From Gammaproteobacteria bacterium (lineage in GTDB: Bacteria; Pseudomonadota; Gammaproteobacteria; Chromatiales; Chromatiaceae), in the NCBI GenBank assembly GCA_030621975.1, contig JAUXGQ010000198.1:1-5005 (forward strand): a stretch of DNA of 5,005 bases, read 5' to 3'. Positions 1 through 5,005 of this stretch are shown here, piece after piece. The notes beneath the pieces were generated by a model. The model was not told the origin of the DNA. It ran no database searches and saw nothing but the letters and a program-made list of their open reading frames with translations. Each line of letters begins with the position of its first letter. Position 1 is the first letter of the stretch. The position numbers and the translations under genes were made by a program.

Positions 1-2
1 AA

Positions 3-512
3 AGAACTTTGATATTGTCCGTAGTGGACTTACGCGCCTACGTATTGGACGGTGACAAAGAGCCGAACTTCGTAGGACTGCAGAGAGGGGGGTTCGGCAA
101 CCCGTTCGATGTCACCACGATGTCCGGAAGACCTATGACCGAAGACATGTCTATCTCCATTACCGACAGCCTGGAGGATGTGGGCTACCGTGTGGTCGAT
201 GCCCAGGGTGAGTCGAATATCGATAACCTGACCCGCATCGCCGCCGATGAAGATGGCTCCAGGATCGTGCTACTCCAGGTCCACGACTGGAAATCGGATA
301 TCTACATGAGTACGACCCTGCATTGTGACATGCGGCTGCAAGTCTTGGACGGTGACGGAGAAATGCTTGCCGAGAACCAAATGAGATTCGTGCAGGCGAT
401 TGGTGGGGCACATATGGGCGCCGAAAAAAACTCCCAGACCGTATCTGACGAATTTGCCAGACGAATGGGGTATTTGTTTAACAAGAAGGAGGTGCGCAGC
501 GCTCTCGAATAG
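3..512 (+). CDS. Conserved hypothetical envelope (possibly lipo-) protein, 5' partial
   Basis: The reading frame is open from the left edge to a TAG stop at 510-512, so the true start is probably upstream. The first in-window start-like codon is TTG at 9, without a convincing ribosome site. Counted from that TTG, the 167 visible residues contain a Gly/Asn-Pro-rich stretch (KEPNFVGLQRGGFGNPF, 17-33), a SGRP motif (39-42), then alternating helix and strand: a helix around 43-58 followed by GYRVV, a strand IVLLQV with HDWKSD (86-97), and a strand pair CDMRLQVLDGDGEMLAEN. This pattern resembles small uncharacterised proteobacterial lipoproteins that I recall only as hypotheticals. A signal peptide or lipobox, if present, would lie outside the window. 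No catalytic motif is visible. It converges on the minus-strand operon with a 28-base gap. Its base composition (about 54% GC by spot count, as low as 43% near 421-480) is below that of its neighbours. I am sure that it is coding, but not of its function. Confidence 0.75.
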   Translation, partial: RTLILSVVDLRAYVLDGDKEPNFVGLQRGGFGNPFDVTTMSGRPMTEDMSISITDSLEDVGYRVVDAQGESNIDNLTRIAADEDGSRIVLLQVHDWKSDIYMSTTLHCDMRLQVLDGDGEMLAENQMRFVQAIGGAHMGAEKNSQTVSDEFARRMGYLFNKKEVRSALE

Positions 513-540
513 ATGAGGCACCCGCGTTAATCAGTTCCTT

Positions 541-903
541 TCATATGTCAACGGGAAAGGAGATGGCGCTGCCCGCCTTGATTTTTTCAGTGGGTACGAA
601 GGGGCGCGGTGTCGGTGCCCTTTTTTTCGGATCCTTTGTTTGTTCGACCGGTGCAGGGTTCTTGGGCCCCTCGGCGGACGGGCGGGCATCGTCCGGCTGT
701 GCGGCCTGGGCCCCGCAGGCCAGCCCCAGGAGCAGGTAAAGCGCGCGCCCCAGGTGACGGTAAAGCAGTGGATACCCGGGCCCGTCCGTGACCGCCGTTC
801 GGGTCCGGCGGCAATCTGGTTTGCGGGCTGTGCTCACCCTGCGCCTGTCCTTTGGGTTATACCGATAACTCATGTTACTACTGCGTCCCGCTGCATGCCT
901 CAT
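541..903 (-). CDS. Small exported hypothetical protein with conserved-looking C-terminal tail
   Basis: Last gene of the minus-strand block; function not recognised. From the ATG at 903 it is 120 residues: a basic N-terminus (about 1-50), a short hydrophobic core ALYLLLGLAC (54-63), a signal-peptidase-like AQA|A site near 67, a Pro/Lys-rich low-complexity segment (69-100), and the tail FVPTEKIKAGSAISFPVDI (102-120). Tails of the form PTEKI-x-A-x-x-x-x-FPxDI are familiar to me from small gammaproteobacterial hypotheticals, a memory I could not check. The start is uncertain. ATG 903 overlaps the stop of the preceding gene as ATGA (900-903), which favours coupling, but has no Shine-Dalgarno. ATG 873 and GTG 837 are alternatives, and GTG 837 has AAAGGA upstream with about 10 bases of spacing, giving 98 residues and a more normal, though still long, leader. 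Cys63 follows GLA, a poor lipobox, so a soluble periplasmic protein is more likely than a lipoprotein. Confidence 0.65.
   Translation of the reverse strand: MRHAAGRSSNMSYRYNPKDRRRVSTARKPDCRRTRTAVTDGPGYPLLYRHLGRALYLLLGLACGAQAAQPDDARPSAEGPKNPAPVEQTKDPKKRAPTPRPFVPTEKIKAGSAISFPVDI
601..627 (+). terminator. Candidate rho-independent terminator for the left-hand gene
   Basis: Bases 602-607 (GGGCGC) pair with 615-620 (GTGCCC), with five Watson-Crick pairs and one G-U, around a 7-base loop at 608-614. A run of seven T follows directly at 621-627. This is the usual form of an intrinsic terminator reading left to right. It lies about 90 bases past the stop of the gene ending at 512, inside the coding sequence of the opposing small gene. 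The T run also encodes part of a Lys-Lys stretch on the other strand, so coding constraint could produce it by chance. Confidence 0.5.
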
Positions 904-3302
904 TGCGCGAAACGCGCGATCCGGAAACCAAGGTCGTTGCGGGGTTTGTCCCCGTAATCCCGGAAACTCAGCCTCAGTTCGGTGATGCTGGCATCCCGCC
1001 AGCTCGATCCCCGGATCACATGATGACGCCCGTCTTCGGGGCCCAGGGGGTCTTTAACCGGGGTGCTCGTTACGCCGGGATAGATAGAATAGTAGTCCAG
1101 ACACCATTCGGCCGCATTTCCATCCATATCATACAGCCCGATGGGGTTGGGATCGAAGCTCCCCGCCGGTGCGCTCAGCGCGTGGCCGTCGGTGTAACCC
1201 TCGATAACCACCGGTAGCTGGGTCCGGGCGCTCTCGTCCGCATAGTTGCCCTGTACCCGGGTGGGCGGGAAACGGCGCTCGCCCCAGGGATACTGAGCCG
1301 CTTTGCTGCGGCCCGCGTAACGGGCGGCGTAGGCCCATTCAGCCTCGGTGGGCAGCCGGTAACCGGTGCCTACCGGTCGCACCAGCCGCATGCGGCCATT
1401 GCGCTCCTCATAGGCCGGTGGCAGGCTGTCCTGGGTGCTCAGCCAGTTGAGGTAGCGCGCGGTATCGTCCCAGTTCACATTGACGGCCGGCTGGCTGTCC
1501 CGGTTCAGATTGAGGCCGCTTTGCGCCCTGGTGCCATGGGTGCCGCGGAAGCGGCGAAACTCGCCGTTGGTGACCTCACGGGTGGCTATGAAATAGGGTC
1601 GGGTGAGCAGGATCTGCCTCAGGTTCTCGTTTGACCGCCGGCCCGGTTCACGCCTTGACGCGCCCAGGGTGACGGGGCCCCGCGGCTGTATGCGTTTGAG
1701 GCGCTGGCCGGCGGCGGTGGTCAGGACGTCGGCCTTTGGGTTCCGGGTCGCCTTACCGCCACTGGCCGGCTTCAACACGACCTCGACGTTTTGACTGATG
1801 CCGCTGCGTGGGGTGACGGTGGCGCGATACGGGACATAGCCTTTCTTGCGCAGCTCGATCCGGTGGGGGCGGGTGGACAGGCGCAGACGCGTTACCGCCG
1901 GGCCTTTGCGCTTGCCGTCCACCAGCAGTTCCGCGTCAGCGGGCCGGACGGACAGGAAAACGGTGCCGTATTCCTGTTTCAGCTCCAGGCTGAGTTCCCG
2001 GTCCTCACCCGGGCGCAGCTCGATGTTCTTTCGTTGCGGTGCAAACCCCGTCTTGGTGATGCGGACACTGTGAGTCTGGCGCGGTGACAGCTGCAGTTGC
2101 AGGGGGGTGCGTCCCTGATATTGGTCGTCCACCGTGACCATCCCGCCCGCGGGCCGGGTGACAAGACGCAGGGTCCCATCCAGCTCTTCCAGTCGAATAA
2201 GCGGGAGGGTTCGGGGCTCGCCGGCTGCAATCTGTATGCTGACGGAGTGGATCTTGTAGCCGGGTTTGCGCAGTTTCAGTCTGTGTTCGCCGGCATCGAG
2301 CTGGGTGGTCAGCGGCGTCTGGCCCAGGCTGCGATCGGCTTCCATCACGTCGGCCCCGGCGGGATCGGATTGCAAGGTGACCGGCGCCCAGTTCGGCGCC
2401 AGCACCAGGTTCAGGGTTTGGGTTTGTCCCATGCCGATGATCTCCAGCTCCTGCTCCGCCGGCAGGTGATGGGGCGCCTCCAGGCGGATGCGGTGTCGGC
2501 CGGGGGCAAGCTCCAGGTCCTGAAGCGGGGTCGCACCGGCCGCGCTGCCGTCTACGAACAGCTGCGCCCCGGCGGGGGTCGAGGTCAGACTTAATCGACC
2601 GGGCGCCTTCTCCAGGCGGAACTGGTGAATCCGATCCTGACCGAACGCGACATCGATGGATGCGGCCAACCCCAGGTAGCCGGGCCGTGAGGCGTGCAGG
2701 GTGTAGCGCCCCGGCAGGGCGAGGGCCCGATTTTCGAGCAGGAGCGCAGGGGGGAAGCCCCGGAGGGTAAGTTCCTCGGGTTCCGGTTCGATCTCCAGCG
2801 TGAGGGTAGACGAGAAGATTACGAAGGCCGCAGCCAGTACCAGGACGAGAAAGGCCGACAGCAGAAGCCATCGGAAACCATGACGGGTGCCTGGTGCAGG
2901 CCTGGGCCTCCCCGGGGTTTGGGACGCCGGTATGGGCGGCGGCGAGGCAGGGGGGGTAAGCGGCCGGGGGCCGGCGGAATCCGGATCGTCCTCGGCGATG
3001 GTGATGCTGATCTGATCTCCCTTGATCTGCCAGAGCACCCGCCATGCACCGATTTGCAGCTGATCACCGGATTTGAGCCAGGCCGACGCGCTCAGCCGCT
3101 GGTGATTGTGCCAAAGGGGGGTTGCCCCGTCGGCCGGCTGGACGAAGGCATGGCCCTGTTCCTGGCCGATGAAGGCAACGGGGTCGTCCTCGCCGGGGAT
3201 GCGGATGGCGGCTTGCGGTCCGCCGCCGATGGTCAGGGGGTAGTCTTCCGTTTGAAGGCGGCTTTCGCCCTGGGGGCTCCTGATGAGGGTGATGCGGCTC
3301 AA
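900..3302 (-). CDS. Membrane-anchored FHA-like / PEGA-repeat / SUMF1 (FGE-like) domain protein
   Basis: An 800-residue bitopic inner-membrane protein. Domains: an FHA-like beta domain (about 1-103, with LTIGGG at 23-28 and LKSGDQLQIG at 76-85); a Pro-rich linker (107-138); a membrane helix (about 144-165) preceded by basic residues, so the N-terminus is predicted cytoplasmic; about five PEGA-type beta repeats in the periplasm (roughly 167-231, 235-301, 306-372, 376-441, 446-511), with signatures such as TPAGAQLFVDG and RPAGGMVTVDD; and a C-terminal SUMF1/FGE-sulfatase fold (about 540-800) with hallmarks REVTNGEFRRF, VNVNWDDTARYLNWL, YRLPTEAEWAYAAR, GLYDMDGNAAEW, VIRGSSW and LGFRIA. The only cysteine is Cys734, so the two copper-binding cysteines of true formylglycine-generating enzymes are missing and a binding or scaffold role is more likely. 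The start is TTG at 3302, with GAGGA six bases upstream and a TTGA overlap with the preceding stop. Exact function unknown; the domain calls are firm except the FHA-like one, which lacks the phosphopeptide-binding arginine motif. Confidence 0.93.
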   Translation of the reverse strand: MSRITLIRSPQGESRLQTEDYPLTIGGGPQAAIRIPGEDDPVAFIGQEQGHAFVQPADGATPLWHNHQRLSASAWLKSGDQLQIGAWRVLWQIKGDQISITIAEDDPDSAGPRPLTPPASPPPIPASQTPGRPRPAPGTRHGFRWLLLSAFLVLVLAAAFVIFSSTLTLEIEPEPEELTLRGFPPALLLENRALALPGRYTLHASRPGYLGLAASIDVAFGQDRIHQFRLEKAPGRLSLTSTPAGAQLFVDGSAAGATPLQDLELAPGRHRIRLEAPHHLPAEQELEIIGMGQTQTLNLVLAPNWAPVTLQSDPAGADVMEADRSLGQTPLTTQLDAGEHRLKLRKPGYKIHSVSIQIAAGEPRTLPLIRLEELDGTLRLVTRPAGGMVTVDDQYQGRTPLQLQLSPRQTHSVRITKTGFAPQRKNIELRPGEDRELSLELKQEYGTVFLSVRPADAELLVDGKRKGPAVTRLRLSTRPHRIELRKKGYVPYRATVTPRSGISQNVEVVLKPASGGKATRNPKADVLTTAAGQRLKRIQPRGPVTLGASRREPGRRSNENLRQILLTRPYFIATREVTNGEFRRFRGTHGTRAQSGLNLNRDSQPAVNVNWDDTARYLNWLSTQDSLPPAYEERNGRMRLVRPVGTGYRLPTEAEWAYAARYAGRSKAAQYPWGERRFPPTRVQGNYADESARTQLPVVIEGYTDGHALSAPAGSFDPNPIGLYDMDGNAAEWCLDYYSIYPGVTSTPVKDPLGPEDGRHHVIRGSSWRDASITELRLSFRDYGDKPRNDLGFRIARFAQ

Positions 3303-4741
3303 ATCCGTTCCTCGCAGCGAATGACGAGGTCGGTCGCCGGCTGATTCGTGTCGACTCGGAAGACCTTGCGCACATCGCGGTAGCCGTCTCTGGAACCGAC
3401 CGCGGTGTAGGTCCCCGGTCGCAGTCTGAGTTCCCGCTGCTCGAAGCGGCCGAAGCGGCCAACCTGGTAGATGACCACGTCGGTGGCGTTGTCCGAGCGG
3501 ATGCGTATCGGCACCGGTGTCTGCGCCCAGGCGATCAGATCTGCCAGTTTGCCCCGCGCGGCGCGAAGTTTCGGGCCGGCATCCGCGACCGTGTTGGCGG
3601 TCTCCAGCAGCGCCTGGGCATTGGTCAGCGCCTGGGAGGCCTGCAGGCGCTGGGGCTGGCTGAGATAATGGTCCATCTTGCGCACCAGTTCCAGGCGCGC
3701 TTCGGCGAGTTCCAGACCGCTTTCGGCGAAGGTTGCGGCGGCGTCCAGCTTCAGGGCCTGGCGGTGGAGGCGGGCGGCTGTCTGCCAGTCTTCATCGGCC
3801 TCTGCCGCATGGGCACGTTTGCGCAGTGCGCGCAGACGGGCGTTCCGGCGGGCAGTGGCGAATTGCGCGGACACCTCCTGGAGTTCCGGCGCCTGGGGGT
3901 CGAGGGCGCGGGCGCGCGCCAGCGCCTGCTCCGCCCTGGTGAACGACCCCTCATCGAGGGCGTTGAGGGCCTCGCTCATGGCGGCCCGGAAATCCTTTTT
4001 CCGGAGCCGGGCGGTGACCCGTTCGAGTCCGGCCTGCGCCGGCTGGTAAAGCCCATCCAACGCCACCGCCTTTGCAAAAGCCTCCCGCGCATCCTCCCAC
4101 CGCGCCTTCAGCTCCATCGCGTCGGCCTGGCGGGTGAGCAGCGCAACCTGCTCTATGGTGCCGGCGCGCTCGAGGCCACGCCGGGCGCCCTCATCATCGG
4201 GCCGCAGCGCCAGGGCGATGTGAAACTGCGCTGTGGCCTCGGCGCCGTGCGCCGACTCCAGGGCACTCATGCCGGCCGCTGAGGCGGTGTCGAAGCGTCT
4301 GTCTCTGGAGCGGTCGAGTTGGTCGAAGCCCCCCAGTACTTTTTGATAGAGATCGATGGCGGATTCGAGGCGGCCGGCGTCCAGAGCCTGGTCCGCGCTG
4401 CCCGTCAGATCGAGAAGCTGGCGGTAGTCGCCGGCGCCCCAGATCGCGACGTTGTCGGTTTCCAGCTCGGCTCTGCGATGCAGCACGTCGGCCAGTGCAG
4501 CCTTCGCCTGCTCGCGTTGGCTGTCATCGCCGACCGGCTCTACCGGTGCGGGTCGAGGCGGTGGTGGTCGGGCAGTCTCCTTTTCCTGCTCGACCAACGC
4601 CGGCAGCACCACTATCACCGCCAGTCCGAGCAGCAACATGACGGCCAGACCCAGCCCCAGCCACAGTGGGCGACCAGGCGGTGTGCCGGCGGCGCTTCCG
4701 CGGTCCGCGCCGGGTGGGGTGAGTCTGGGTGTATCGGTCAT
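3299..4741 (-). CDS. Membrane-anchored TPR-like helical protein with C-terminal PEGA-like domain
   Basis: First gene of the minus-strand block, 480 residues. A short cytoplasmic tail (1-24) leads to one strong membrane helix (about 26-49), then a proline-rich spacer (PPPPRPAP, 59-66), so most of the protein is predicted periplasmic. Residues about 75-405 are Ala/Leu/Arg/Glu-rich paired helices in TPR-like units, for example AGRLESAIDLYQKVL (122-136), ARWEDAREAFAKAVALD (213-229), EGSFTRAEQALARARALDP (264-282) and EDWQTAARLHRQALKLD (317-333). The end (about 408-476) is a beta domain with GRFGRFEQ, LRPGTYTAVGSRDGYRDVR and the tail VIRCEERI, which looks like a PEGA or carboxypeptidase-regulatory-like fold and echoes the repeats of the next gene. 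No catalytic motif is seen; the only cysteine is Cys476. A protein-protein scaffold partner of the 800-residue protein is the best inference. ATG 4741 is the only start that keeps the whole anchor; no clear Shine-Dalgarno precedes it. No promoter could be fixed upstream. Confidence 0.9.
   Translation of the reverse strand: MTDTPRLTPPGADRGSAAGTPPGRPLWLGLGLAVMLLLGLAVIVVLPALVEQEKETARPPPPRPAPVEPVGDDSQREQAKAALADVLHRRAELETDNVAIWGAGDYRQLLDLTGSADQALDAGRLESAIDLYQKVLGGFDQLDRSRDRRFDTASAAGMSALESAHGAEATAQFHIALALRPDDEGARRGLERAGTIEQVALLTRQADAMELKARWEDAREAFAKAVALDGLYQPAQAGLERVTARLRKKDFRAAMSEALNALDEGSFTRAEQALARARALDPQAPELQEVSAQFATARRNARLRALRKRAHAAEADEDWQTAARLHRQALKLDAAATFAESGLELAEARLELVRKMDHYLSQPQRLQASQALTNAQALLETANTVADAGPKLRAARGKLADLIAWAQTPVPIRIRSDNATDVVIYQVGRFGRFEQRELRLRPGTYTAVGSRDGYRDVRKVFRVDTNQPATDLVIRCEERI
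3308..3313 (-). promoter_or_regulatory. Shine-Dalgarno site deciding the TTG start of the 800-residue gene
   Basis: On the minus strand the sequence reads GAGGAA, then CGGAT, then TTG at 3302-3300. GAGGA therefore sits six bases before the TTG, inside the last codons of the upstream gene. This good spacing, with the 4-base TTGA overlap, supports the TTG start over any internal codon; the next residues (SRITLIRSP) already form the first strand of the N-terminal domain. Confidence 0.65.
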
Positions 4742-4796
4742 GGTGCGTGGTTCGAGTGTACCTTGTCGGGTTAACTCAAGGCATGTTCCGCAACCG

Positions 4797-4863
4797 GTAG
4801 GAGCCCGCTTGCGGGCGAACTCGCGGCGCGTACCGGCCCCTTCGCCGGCAAGCCGGCTCCTAC
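4797..4863. repeat. REPIN-type inverted pair of REP elements
   Basis: Two 23-base units face each other: 4797-4819 (+, starts GTAGGAGCC, ends GCGAA) and 4841-4863 (-, same start and end on the opposite strand), with 21 bases between. Each has its own 6-base-pair hairpin with a 2-base loop: 4803-4808 with 4811-4816, and 4844-4849 with 4852-4857. The units match at 21 of 23 positions and the two differences are a paired C-G to G-C swap that keeps the stem. GTAGGAG-type REPs in inverted pairs are well known in Pseudomonas and other gammaproteobacteria, where they are moved by RAYT (TnpA-REP) transposases. It lies upstream of the minus-strand operon; no RAYT gene is in the window. Confidence 0.88.
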
Positions 4864-4904
4864 AGGCTTTGGTTTTCCGTTATGACATAGGTAGATTCAG
4901 TCTA

Positions 4905-5005
4905 GGAGCCTGTCCGAGAATGGATGACCTACTGCGCGAACGTGGATGCCGGCCGGATTTCGCGCTCGAATTCGTTAAATATGGCCAATATTCGCCTCTT
5001 TCGAG
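4905..5005. mobile_element. Possible insertion-sequence end (partial, at window edge)
   Basis: Bases 4905-4921 (GGAGCCTGTCCGAGAAT) look like a terminal inverted repeat of the kind seen at ends of some transposase elements, and are preceded by CTAG (4902-4905), a possible target sequence. The family cannot be named and the other end is outside the window. Two short plus-strand frames are open to the right edge: from ATG 4920 (begins MDDLLRERGCRPDFALEF) and from ATG 4981 (begins MANIRLFR). Neither has a Shine-Dalgarno, and 8-29 codons are too few to call a gene. A CTCGAA (4965-4970) / TTCGAG (5000-5005) inverted repeat also reaches the edge. It could equally be unremarkable intergenic DNA. Confidence 0.3.

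Noticed and set aside
424..447. Possible terminator reading right to left for the minus-strand operon
   Set aside because: On the minus strand a T run of seven follows only a 4-base-pair stem (435-438 with 444-447) with several unpaired bases between stem and T run; too weak.
2005..3045. 346-residue open frame on the minus strand inside the 800-residue gene
   Set aside because: It is out of frame with the PEGA gene and rich in Pro/Arg/Gly/His without any domain; such long shadows are expected in high-GC coding DNA.
900..3302. Active formylglycine-generating enzyme or serine/threonine kinase
   Set aside because: The FGE cysteine pair is missing and there is no kinase motif (no glycine loop, HRD or DFG) anywhere in the protein.
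2694..3344. 216-residue plus-strand open frame opposite the FHA-like and membrane segments
   Set aside because: Antisense to well-supported domains, low-complexity Gly/Arg composition, no signal peptide or motif.
3668..4282. 204-residue plus-strand open frame opposite the TPR-like region
   Set aside because: Antisense shadow of Ala/Leu/Arg-rich helical coding sequence; no recognisable domain.
4742..4796. Promoter for the minus-strand operon
   Set aside because: TTGAGT and TACACT are present on the minus strand but only 13 bases apart, and no other pair has acceptable spacing.
4797..4863. CRISPR array or tRNA-like structure
   Set aside because: Only two units in inverted orientation, each a short hairpin with the GTAGGAG start typical of REP elements; no direct repeats with spacers.
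4869..4897. Promoter reading right: TTGGTT, 17 bases, TAGATT
   Set aside because: Spacing is ideal but only three of six and four of six consensus bases match, and no firm gene follows.

Overview
The window is about 5 kb of GC-rich DNA (by spot counts of 60-base lines, roughly 60-75% in the large genes and about 54% in the leftmost gene). It carries a three-gene block read right to left, a truncated gene read left to right at the left edge, and a non-coding right edge with a REP doublet. The style of the genes (PEGA and SUMF1-like domains, single-pass inner-membrane anchors) and the REP sequences starting GTAGGAGCC suggest a gammaproteobacterium of the Pseudomonas / Ectothiorhodospira / Halomonas kind. 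Genus cannot be fixed from the sequence alone.

Layout: (i) 3-512 (+), the 3' part of a conserved-looking hypothetical, probably envelope, protein whose start lies outside the window. A plausible rho-independent terminator for it lies at 601-627, inside the opposing gene. (ii) 541-903 (-), a small exported protein with a distinctive C-terminal tail. (iii) 900-3302 (-), an 800-residue protein built as degenerate FHA-like domain, proline-rich linker, one membrane helix, about five PEGA repeats and a SUMF1/FGE-like domain without catalytic cysteines. (iv) 3299-4741 (-), a 480-residue protein with a membrane anchor, a TPR-like helical region and a C-terminal PEGA-like beta domain. (v) 4742-5005, intergenic: a REPIN-type inverted pair of REP units at 4797-4863, then a possible insertion-sequence end from about 4905.

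The three minus-strand genes are transcribed in the order 480 aa, 800 aa, small protein. The first two certainly overlap by 4 bases (TTGA), and the second and third overlap by 4 bases (ATGA) if the longest start of the small gene is used. This argues for one operon and stoichiometric expression. All three products are predicted to have their main mass on the periplasmic side, with a degenerate FHA-like domain of the middle protein in the cytoplasm. I infer an uncharacterised inner-membrane-anchored scaffold or sensing complex. The nearest characterised precedent for a catalytically dead FGE domain with a periplasmic signalling role is TagR of the Pseudomonas type VI secretion threonine phosphorylation pathway, but no T6SS, kinase or phosphatase gene is in view, so the link is only an analogy.
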